A stretch of 64,000 bases of DNA from Sthenelais limicola (Eukaryota; Annelida; Polychaeta; Phyllodocida; Sigalionidae). Below are positions 11,901 through 23,900 of this stretch, piece after piece (the stretch's first letter is position 1; each line of letters opens with the position of its first letter). Under the pieces are notes generated by a model. It saw only the letters and a program-made list of their open reading frames with translations, searched no databases and had not been told where the DNA came from. A program made the translations under genes and the position numbers. The DNA is taken from positions 11,657,172-11,721,171 of the forward strand of contig OW804097.1 of NCBI GenBank assembly GCA_942159475.1, read 5' to 3'.

Positions 11901-14900
11901 CATATATGGGTCAGATTTTCAGAAAATGTACAATTCGCCTTCACCAATCCTCTCAAATAACCCAAATTTAAGACAGAAATGAGCTTCAAAATGCAGTTTA
12001 ACATAACAGAACTGATACTTTAAATCAAGTCGACACTGAATATACTCAGATATACCCAGGTTTCATCATTTTTCAGCCTAATTTAACAGAATTTCCTAAT
12101 TGTGTAGAGCTGGCAATTGTACATTTTCGGAAAATTTGACCCATATATCATATATAGATCTAGACTGCATTGTAAGGGGACAAACCTCTGACATTTATTC
12201 ATAACTTCCTTATATGATTCAAGACTATTATTATATACGTTTATATCTAATACCATCTAGTGATGGTTTACTAGATGCTAGACAGACAAAGCTCTGAAAT
12301 TTGTTCATAACTTCCTTATCTGATTCAAGATTATGTATTATTATATACTATCTTATCCCATCTAGTGATGTTTAATCTTTTACTAAATGTTATGTATTAT
12401 CCAGATATCGGCGGAATACTTATAATAATAGATGTGCGATTGTCTGGAAAGGTTTAATACTAAGAGAAAATATTATTTGTGTTATATTATATAAACAAGG
12501 AAGCAAGTTAAACACTGAACATATTCAGAGAAATAGAGTGAGGAATTATATTATAAAAGAATTATGAATTATATAATTATTATATAGGCCCTTACTTCTT
12601 GCACGTCTTAATCTAAACTGATTCAAAGACAAATAAGTTTCGGGGAATATCATCTTTTGAAAATGTTGATGAAGTTGGATGAGATTTTATGAATGTTTTG
12701 AAAAATATTAGATAAGGTAGTGTTTCCTACAAATGAAAACCGGTACGTATTTTTGAATTTTCCTAATTTATTACCCAACATAGCTTAGCCTACTTCAGGG
12801 GAGTCGTTTTGAAAAATTTGACGAAATTTGGAGAAATATTGACTGCTTGCTTCCCTGTACTGTAAGAGGGTCAGATTTTCAGAAAATATTTTCAGAAAAT
12901 GTACAATTGGCAGCTGTATCAAATAGTGTTAAATTTGGCTGAAGAATGAGGAATACCAGGTATATCTGAGTATATTTGGTATCACATTGATTTAAAGTAT
13001 CAGTTCTGTTATGTTAAACTGTATTTTGAACCTCATTCTTGTCTTAAATGTGGGTTATTTGAGAGGATTGTTGAAGGCGAATTGTACATTTTCTGAAAAT
13101 CTGACCCAAGAGTTTGTTTGAAAGGTCTCACATGTGATTTATGAGTTTTGGGAGAGGAAGATCCGTCGGTGTTGATCTTGTGGGATGTGTGAGAACTAGT
13201 GTGTCTCCGCGGCGGGGAGGAGGAGGATGGGTGGTGTGTGGTGTGCTGCAATATACCGGTCAGATTTTCAGTAAATGTACAATTGGCAGCTGTATACATT
13301 TGGTACATTCTGCTAAAGGCTACAATTTGCTCAATACTAGGTGAATTCGGGTATATTCGGCATTGCATTGATTCTAGCAATCTGTTTGATTAGGTTGAAC
13401 TGTATTTTGAACTTTATTTTTGTCTGAAATGTGGATTATTTGAGAAGATTGGTGAATGTGAATTGTACATTTTCTGGTGACTTCACCCATACAAGAAGAA
13501 CCCACTCACATTATAGCTTGTCTTGCATATATTTTGGAATTTTTAGAGACTTACCTGGAAGTTGAATTAAAATTTAGATTTTTATGAGCAACACACAGGG
13601 TTGCGGGAGTAAAATAGGTCAAATCTCCAGAAAATGTAATCAGCATGTCTACATATTCAGTCAATTCTTAAAAATTAGACATTTAGAAAATGGTCAATAG
13701 TCACCAAATATTCTAACACCAAAATAAGGCAGCTTTACACATGAAGTAAATTCTGCTAAATTAGGCTGAATAATGGTTAATACCGTTAGATCCTATAGTA
13801 CTCCTTATCTTTGTTAATACTAGGTATATTTGGTATTGCCTTGGTATAAAAAATGTAGATTTGGGTTATTTGAGAGGATTAGTGAAGGTGGATAGTAATT
13901 TAGGGGCTGGGGTTTAATTTAGGGGCCGGGGTTTAATTTAGGGGCCGGGGTTTAATTTAGGGGCCGGAGTGTAATTTAGGGGCCGGGGTGTAATTCAGGG
14001 GCTGGGGTTTAATTTAGGGGCTGGGTGTAATTTAGGGGCCGGAGTGTAACTTAGGGGCTGGGGTTTAATTTAGGGGCCGAGGTGTAATTTAGGGGCCGGG
14101 GTGTAACTTAGGGGCTGGGGTTTAATTTAGGGGCTGGGGTTTAACTTAGGGGCCGGGGTGTAATTTAGGGGCCGGGGTGTAATTTAGGGGCCGGGGTGTA
14201 ATTTAGGGGCCGGGGTGTAATTTAGGGGCTGGGGTTTAATTTAGGGGCCGGGGTTTAATTTAGGGGCCGGGGTTTAATTTAGGGGCCGGAGTGTAATTTA
14301 GGGGCCGGGGTGTAATTCAGGGGCTGGGGTTTAATTTAGGGGCTGGGTGTAATTTAGGGGCCGGAGTGTAACTTAGGGGCTGGGGTTTAATTTAGGGGCC
14401 GAGGTGTAATTTAGGGGCCGGGGTGTAACTTAGGGGCTGGGGTTTAATTTAGGGGCTGGGGTTTAACTTAGGGGCCCAGGTGTAATTTAGGGGCCGGGGT
14501 GTAATTTAGGGGCCGGGGTGTAATTTAGGGGCCGGGGTGTAATTTAGGGGCCGGGGTGTAATTTAGGGGACGGGGTGTAATTTTGGGGCCGGGGTGTAAT
14601 TTAGGGGTCGGGGTGTAATTTAGGGGCCGGGGTGTAATTTAGGGGCCGGGGTGTAATTTAGGGGCCGGGGTGTAATTTAGGGGCCGGGGTTTAATTTAGG
14701 GGCAGGGGGGTAATTTAGGGGCCGGGGTGTAATTTAGGGGCCGGGGGGTAACTTAGGGGCCGGGGTGTAACTTAGGGGCCGGGGGGTAACTTAGGGGCCG
14801 GGGTGTAATTTAGGGGCCGGGGTGTAATTTAGGGGCCGGGGTGTAATTTAGGGGCCGGGGTGTAATTTAGGGGCCGGGGTGTAATTTAGGGGCCGGGGTG

Positions 14901-17900
14901 TAATTTAGGGGCCGGGGTGTAATTTAGGGGCCGGGGTGTAATTTAGGGGCCGGGGGGTAATTTAGGGGCCGGGGTGTAATTTAGGGGCCGGGGTGTAATT
15001 TAGGGGCCGGAGTGTAATTTAGGGGCCGGAGTGTAATTTAGGGGCCGGGGTGTAATTTAGGGGCCGGGGTGTAATTTAGGGGCCGGGGTGTAATTTAGGG
15101 GCCGGGGTGTAATTTAGGGGCCGGGGTGTAATTTAGGGGCCGGGGTGTAATTTAGGGGCCGGGGTGTAATTTAGGGGCCGGGGTGTAATTTAGGGGCCGG
15201 GGTGTAATTTAGGGGCCGGGGTGTAATTTAGGGGCCGGGGTGTAATTTAGGGGCCGGGGTGTAATTTAGGGGCCGGGGTGTAATTTAGGGGCCGGGGGGT
15301 AATTTAGGGGCCGGGGTGTAATTTAGGGGCCGGGGGGTAATTTAGGGGCCGGAGTGTAATTTAGGGGCCGGAGTGTAATTTAGGGGCCGGGGTGTAATTT
15401 AGGGGCCGGGGTGTAATTTAGGGGCCGGGGTGTAATTTAGGGGCCGGGGTGTAATTTAGGGGCCGGGGTGTAATTTAGGGGCCGGGGTGTAATTTAGGGG
15501 CCGGGGTGTAATTTAGGGGCCGGGGTGTAATTTAGGGGCCGGGGTGTAATTTAGGGGCCGGGGTGTAATTTAGGGGCCGGGGTGTAATTTAGGGGCCGGG
15601 GCGTGGATTCTTCCTGCAGGGATTGACCTGCCCATGATGTTGAGTACTCACTGTGTGTTTAGTGTTGGAGGATGGAGTGGTGTGAGATGATGGAGAGGTG
15701 CATGCTGCTGGGGTAACAGTTGATGAGCATGGCATGGCTTCTACTGTCGTGGTAGTAGTAGTGGTGGTTGTAGTAGTGGTAGAGTGATGATGGTGGTGAT
15801 GATGATGATGACTTTTGTCTTTGTGTTTGTGATGTCTGCGCTGAGCGGGGTCCTCCAGGATTTTCTGTGTGTAGCCATTACCGTCGGCAGACCGGCGTAA
15901 GACCAAGATGGGGGCCCGCGCGGGCTGTGCTTGTGGTGTGGCGGCGGAGGAAGAGGAAGAGGAGGAGGGGACTAGGGACGATGAAGGGGAGGCAGTGGAT
16001 TCTTCCTTTTTAGGGGATAATCGAATTGTGATCTTGGTGCCTGCATCGTCCTCCCTCTGGGTGCAGCTCATGTCCATCTTGTCCACCAGGCAGTGACTAG
16101 AGTGTGCCAGTGTATGTCGATCACTACCACTGGCTTCCCCCCGTCCCTCACCCTTCCGCCTCTCTCCATCCTTAGTTCCTCCCCTCTCAGACAGAGGGGA
16201 GTGTTTCCCACTAGAGGTGCGTCTGTGGTTCCCTCTGCTGCCACCAGAGCCTGTACTCCGAGCGTCTTCCGCTCCCGCTGGACTGTGGTGACGACTTTCT
16301 CTCCGAGCTATTTTGCTCTCGGACACCGATGATGAGGATGAGGAAGAGGAGCTGGACGAGTTTCGTTTTGATCTCTTCCGCCGCCTCATTTTGCCCTCAC
16401 CGTCATCTTGCTCTTCCTGCAGACCCGAGGTATGGGAGGTGCTCGCAGACGAGTGCTCGCTGAACGACGCTGGTCGCGACGACCGCCCTTGACCTTTGAC
16501 CTTGGAGTACATGTCGCTGCCAAAGACGTTGATCTTGCCCTCCTCAAGGTCACGCCAAAACTTGTCCTTGAGCGTGTCACAGGCCTCGTCCTCTACGATG
16601 ACATATGTCGGCTTCTTGGCTTTCTTCTTACGACTGGCGCTCGACGTGACACTGTCGCTATCGCTGTCCACTGATACTGACTCTGTTTCTGCCTGTACGG
16701 GTTCAGAGCAAGAGATCATTCACACAATATTCATTTAGACGACCTGGGAAAAGGTCATGCATTATTATAATATTCCCTGTTGAAGAATATATCATTATTT
16801 GAAACGTTGGAAACATTTATAAACATCATTCAGCAACATATATCCAACTTCATCTCATTTCCAGATTTAGTGTTTCATTCCCTTTTCTCGATATTATTAC
16901 AATAACATGGAATGCGGTATTCAATTGTAAAGATGATAGTTGAATGGTGATCTTAGTAATGTACAAATATATACTTATCACATCAAAATTTAAATATTGC
17001 CAATTTAAATCTGAGAAAAACATATAATTACTGTATAAATACAAATTTACTGTCAACAAGCTGAATTAAATACTTATTTATCTTTCTAAATTTTACATCC
17101 GACACAATATTTCCAGAACGATCTCTTTAACAATTTTAGGAATAATTAATTCTATTTTGAAATGTTTCCTTACGGCAGCTACGGCCTGCTGTTGTTCCCG
17201 CTGGCGTTTCTTGAGTGCGATGTAGTCGTCAATGACGTGGTGACAACTCTCCAGGTTACCGTAAGGCTCCCACGTATCCCACGTCTCGTCGTAACCAGCC
17301 CACCGTACGCGGTATAACGTTTTACCCTGCAAGTACACAACACATAGTCCTATTATTACAACTGTCAATACTACAATATATATGTAACCAGCCCACCGTA
17401 CGCGGTATAACGTTTTACCCTGCAAGTACACAACACATAGTCCTATTATTACAACTGTCAATACTACAATATATATGTAACCAGCCCACCGTACGCGGTA
17501 TAACGTTTTACCCTGCAAGTACACAACACAGTCCTATTATTACAACTGTCAATACTACAATATATATGTAACCAGCCCACCGTACGCGGTATAACGTTTT
17601 ACCCTGCAAGTACACAACACATAGTCCTATTATTACAACTGTCAATACTACAATATATATGTAACCAGCCCACCGTACGCGGTATAACGTTTTACCCTGC
17701 AAGTACACAACACATAGTCCTATTATTACAACTGTCAATACTACAATATATATGTAACCAGCCCACCGTACGCGGTATAACGTTTTACCCTGCAAGTACA
17801 CAACACATAGTCCTATTATTACAACTGTCAATACTACAATATATATGTAACCAGCCCACCGTACGCGGTATAACGTTTTACCCTGCAAGTACACAACACA

Positions 17901-20900
17901 TAGTCCTATTATTACAACTCTCAATACTACAATATATATGTAACCAGCCCACCGTACGCGGTATAACGTTTTACCCTGCAAGTACACAACACATAGTCCT
18001 ATTATTACAACTGTCAATACTACAATATATATGTAACCAGCCCACCGTACGCGGTATAACGTTTTACCCTGCAAGTACACAACACATAGTCCTATTATTA
18101 CAACTGTCAATACTACAATATATATGTAACCAGCCCACCGTACGCGGTATAACGTTTTACCCTGCAAGTACACAACACATAGTCCTATTATTACAACTCT
18201 CAATACTACAATATATATGTAACCAGCCCACCGTACGCGGTATAACGTTTTACCCTGCAAGTACACAACACATAGTCCTATTATTACAACTCTCAATACT
18301 ACAATATATATGTAACCAGCCCACCGTACGCAGTATAACGTTTTACCCTGCAAGTACACAACACATAGTCCTATTATTACAACTCTCAATACTACAATAT
18401 ATATGTAACCAGCCCACCGTACGCGGTATAACGTTTTACCCTGCAAGTACACAACACATAGTCCTATTATTACAACTGTCAATACTACAATATATATGTA
18501 ACCAGCCCACCACACGCGGTATAACGTTTTACCCTGCAAGTACACAACACATAGTCCTATTATTACAACTCTCAATACGTAAATATAAATATACACACAT
18601 TACTCGGACGAAACGACTGAAAAAAACAAAAAAAAAAAAAAAACATTTTGATAAGTCTTGACTATCTTGAAGACTATTAAATATGAGTAACGTTATCCCT
18701 TATTATTAATAATTGATAGCCAATTAGCACCTGTACGCTAATCAATAACTCAAATAACATGGAGCTATATGTAACCTGACTTGAGCAGATCCCATATCAT
18801 TGTAGACGAGTCTGTCCCTGAGCGATTAAAGTCACTGTTGGGTAGATTTATGTTTAGAAACACTTAGATTCCACATTGAGTATTCAGAGAATATTTAAAG
18901 GTAAATACCAGTGTTTACTTAAAAAATGAATGAATCATGGAACATTCTTTAAACTTTGGATTTAGATAGAACATGGTTGGGGGAACCCGAAAAGCCCCCA
19001 AAACACATAATGTCATTGGATTAGTTTTTATTTCACGACGACGATTTCCGACGGATTAAAGCTTGCTTTCTTCTGGGATGATCTTACCCTGTGCATCCCT
19101 AGATATAATCAAATCTAATCTGTGGGTTTGGACCTAGACTGGCTACGCAAAGCTGGAAGATAACCAGGTATAAAATGTCCCCATGTCAAACAGAAAGTTG
19201 GGCTTGAACACTCCTTGGTTATGAAGATTAATGGACGCTCGTCAAAAACGCTCTCCCCCACGTCAAGATGTGCAATCTCGACACTTGCATGGGTGGTAGA
19301 TAAAGAATCTGTCACGAACAGATATAAATAGCCTATGCTTCGGTAAGCACTTTAGCTGGAGGTGAGCTTATGGGTGATGTCGCCAGAAAATGTACAATTC
19401 ACCTTCACCAATCCCCTCAAATAACCCACATTTCAGGCGAAAATAAAGTTCAAAATACAGTTCAACCTAACCAAACAGATTGCTAGAATCAATGCAATGC
19501 CAAATATACCCGAATTTACCTAGTAGTGACCAATTTGCAGCCTAATTTAGCAGCATTTACTAAATGTATACAGCTGCCAATTGTACATTTTCTGAAAATC
19601 TGAGCCTTATATAAGGGCATCCAGGCATGGCCCTAACGACCTGGCCTCTTTTACAGCTCACGAAATGGGGCAGAACCATGTATTGTGAAGTGTTATGGCG
19701 GGAGACATTAGCCTGTGTAATTATTGTCGGCGAAGATTTAATATTGGCGGGATTGGGCGGGATTGGGCGGGATTGGGAGCGTGATGTGAGCTCACCTCAA
19801 TCATCTATAAATGGTAGCCTCATCAGGGCGTTGTGCATGACCACACTCTAGGTCCATAGATGAGGGAGTCCCTTCAAACGGAGGGGAAGCCTCTCGCCTC
19901 AATACTAGTTATCAATATAGTGAGTGTGTGAGTGAGTGAGTGAGTGAGATTGGTTGCTTTACGCCCTTATCAACACATTTAAAATGGTTATATCAAGGGC
20001 GGGAGAGCTGAGAGGGAGTGAGTGAGTGAGATTGGTTGCTTTACGCCCTTATCAACACATTTAAAATGGTTATATCAAGGGTGGGAGAGCTGAGAGGGAG
20101 TGAGTGAGATTGGTTGCTTTACGCCCTTATCAACACATTTAAAATGGTTATATCAAGGGCGGGAGAGCTGAGAGGGAGTGAGTGAGTGAGACTGGTTGCT
20201 TTACGCCCTTATCAACACATTTAAAATGGTTATATCAAGGGCGGGAGAGCTGAGAGGGAGTGAGTGAGTGAGATTGGTTGCTTTACGCCCTTATCAACAC
20301 ATTGAAGGTTATATCAAGGGCGGGAGAGCTGAGAGGGAGGCAGTTTATGGTCATACCCAGGAAATAGAGATAGAGAAGAAGGGAGAGAGAGACAGATAAA
20401 AGAGACAGAAAGGCACTTCATGGTCATACCCAGGAAATAGAGATAGAGAAGAAGGGAGAGAGAGACAGAGAAAAGAGACAGAAAGGCACTTCATGGTCAT
20501 ACCCAGGAAATAGAGATAGAGAAGAAGGGAGAGAGAGACAGAGAAAAGAGACAGAAAGGCACTTCATGGTCATACCCAGGACCAGGCCCAAAGCTGAGTG
20601 TGTCCCTTCAAACGGAGGGAAAGCCCTCAAACCACAAAGTGCCATATAAAACCGCAAAATGTCTACCATTAGAATGCCTAGTCCTAAGCCAGGAAACCGA
20701 TTAGCGAAGTAGGCTTCCAATCACTGACATACCATGTTCCACTGCTGTATAAAAATCTTTAAATACAAAATACCATTCTTATCTGATCGGAAGGTTTGGA
20801 CCTAGACTGTAAAATCAGATCCGACAGATATAAAATTGAAACGAAAATCCGAGAAATATTTCCATTTTCCACCAAAGAGGATAAAGAGACCCCCGCCAGG

Positions 20901-23900
20901 CAATAGGTATGTAAGGAGGATGTTTCTTCCCTGAACCAGTCCATAATAGTACACAGCCTTGTCGTTACACACCCCAAGCACAACCAACTCACATTTCCTG
21001 GAAGTGTATTTCCTAAGGAAATCAAATCGCTAAGGACACTGACAAAAGCACGACTTTAGAGAATATATATTCCACATCAATAGAACTATTCACCCACAAT
21101 TCGCAATTAAAAACAAAACAATCATAATGCAGGTATACTTCAGTATAAATGTGCATGAAAGCATCTTAATATCTAACCACATCATACAAATTACAATAAT
21201 TTACTTGTCTCTCAGAAGTACTGTACGCCCGATGTCAATAGTCTACTTGTAGGCTCTCAAATCAGATCAGAATGGTTTGTCAGTGATTGGACGCCTACTG
21301 CGCTAATGGCTTTCCTGGCTCTGGAGTAGGCGTCCTAATGGGATTTTGCGTTTTGGAGTGAGAGGCTTAGTTTGGAGGGACTTTCTCCATTTGTTGAGCC
21401 TAGTCCAAAAAAATACACCGCATGGCAATAAACTATTAATAATAAAAAGATATTTATGAACAGAGGACCGCATAAGTTTGTGCATGGGTGGATGCGAGAG
21501 GTCATACACGTTTACTAGACTTGCATTCATGAGAGAGTGGATGTCAATGGATCAATTTCACACATACTGGGTATATGTGTCAGTGCAATACAGACAGTGA
21601 AGCTTGCTGTCACACATACTGGGTATATGTGTCACTGTCAGTGCAATAGAGACAGTGAAGCTTGCTGTCACACATACTGGGTATATGTGTCAGTGCAATA
21701 AAGACAGTGAAGCTTGCTGTCAATAGAGAGAGTGAAGCTTGCTGTCACACATACTGGGTATAGGTGTCAGTGGTACAGAAATTGATGTCAAACGGGGCCA
21801 GCTGATTGTGCATTTGAGTGCAGGAGTTATAACTGGGAGATGGCGAACCTGTGAGTTATCCAGTTACTATGAATGGGGAATCTGTAACATTTACAAAGAA
21901 ATGATGCAAATTATGGGTCAGGTCCTCTCAAAATGCACAATCGCACACAGCTCAAGAGATGTATTACGTCCTGCTATGTCAGGCTAAAAAAATGATAAAT
22001 ACCAGGTATATCAGAGTATATCTGGTATTGCATTTTACTAAATAAATCTCTTCTCTACTGTTGAAATGGTTTTTTTTTAACTTAATTTTTTTTCTAACTG
22101 GGTTTATTTCAGAGGATTGTTGAAGGCGAATCGTACATTTTCTGACAATTTCACCCAAATATATGGGTGCGAAGTAGGCGTCCAATCACCATTCTGGTCT
22201 GAGGGCAAGGGCCGAGTAACCTTGGCGGGAAATATATACAATATCATCCCATTATCAAGATGTTATCATTGATTATTATTAGAATCAAACAAAGTGAACT
22301 GAAATACGGACATATGTCCTCATGCTCTCTACAGTACGTAGTACAAGATAAGGATACCAATAATAACATCTATGTGGGTCAGATTTTCAGAAAATGTACA
22401 ATTAGCAGCTGTAGACTTTTAGTAAATTCTGCTAAATTAAGCTGCAATTTGGTCAATACTAGGTAAATTCGAGTGTATTTGGCATTGCATTGATTCTAGC
22501 AATCTGTTTGGTTAGGTTAAACTGTCTTTTGGACTTTATTTTTGTCTGAAATTTGGGTTATTTGAGAAGATTGGTGAAGGTGAATTGTACATTTTCTGAA
22601 AATCTTACCCATGTACGGGATTAGGTGATAAGACGAGGAGAGATAAGAGATGTAACCATATCTCACTTAACCCACATTAAGTGTTAATAGTTCAATTATA
22701 ATAATTCCATAACATTCGCCTCTGGCCTTTCTCTTGTCCCTGTTGTGGAACAGTACCAAATATGATAAAGCATCAATATTTTTTATTCTTTTTATTTGTG
22801 TTTATTGCCAAGACATTTAACACAATAATTGGTTCATATGCTGCATATAACCTTTACTAACTAAAGTAAACTATATTAAGTAAACTATCTTCTAGAAGTC
22901 CAAGGTTTATGCAATGCAGATCAAAATGATCCTAAATATTGTGAGAATATGCCTAAACATGATTCAAAATGTATATTTCACAAACAACATTATCTTTAAA
23001 AGTGAAGTAGCACGGTGGCACAGTGGCACAGTGGGTAGGCAATGTCACCTGCATGTAACCATACCATACGGATTTACATATAGTTTCATGTTGTTTACTT
23101 TCTTCTTCTTTCATATTGTTACTAAGCTTGCTTGAAGCTTGAACGGAATCCCGAGTTTAACTTTCAGTTTCTCACAATACTGTTATTATAAAAAAAAAAT
23201 CTAATAATTATGTATAGTCAGTTAAATACCTTAAATTATTTATTATTTAGAGACTAGGGGGATTTAACTCTGACGACCTGAGACAAGGAAATCTTAATAT
23301 TGTTTTTACATTTTGTTTTACAAGTGCTGACTGGGCGGTAAGCAGGGTTATCCAGAGATTGTGGTGTATATTTGCCCCACTAGAGGGCGGGATGATGAAT
23401 GGAGTGAGGAGGAGCGGGACGATCAATGGAGGCAGCAGGGGCCGCGGGTACACAGAGATCAACCATGTTTATACTCACATTGATCCTAGATATCACCCAC
23501 AGTGGGCTAGATAGAGTAGGGCGGGTGGGGGGGGGGGGGGGGAGGGGGGAGGGGGCTAGATAGAGTAGGGAGTGGGGGCGGGGGGGGTGCTAGATAGAGT
23601 AGGGCGGGGGGGGGGGGGGGGGGGCTAGATAGAGTAGGGAGCTAGGAGGGGGGCGGGAGCTAGTTTAAAATGTTTGTGGCCAATAAAAATATTTTTAAAA
23701 AAAAGATGGAGGATAGAGCTAGGGATAGCAGGGAGGGGGCAGTAATACGGGCCAGTACAGCCTCACAACCTCTCAGATCAGGTATGTCAGTGATTGGACG
23801 CCTACTGCGCTAATGGCTTTCCCAGGGATTTTGCGGAGACATTGAAGAAATGGTGGGACATCCATGTCGAAAATGAATTCATTGTGCTAAAAATAGAATA

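Larger units (their letters stand above)
11403..15651 (-). other. Intron 3
   Basis: It contains three good family A copies, a diverged ~115-bp direct duplication at 12181-12400, a decayed A remnant at about 13616-13890 and then the 19-bp satellite up to 15601. No further exon was found. Confidence 0.6.

Noticed and set aside
17290..18596. CRISPR-like regular repeat array
   Set aside because: Units are contiguous 93-bp copies without unique spacers, in an animal intron.
17508..18596. 362-codon frame as a stand-alone membrane protein gene
   Set aside because: It is the tandem E2-acceptor array read through; hydrophobic stretches come from intron sequence.
19030..19085. Another hammerhead-like motif on the minus strand (CAGAAGA ... 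GGAAATCG)
   Set aside because: Core strings are both altered and spacing differs; too weak to count.
23014..23040. tRNA-derived SINE head (TGGCACAGTGG resembles a pol III A box, twice)
   Set aside because: No B box or tRNA-like fold follows.
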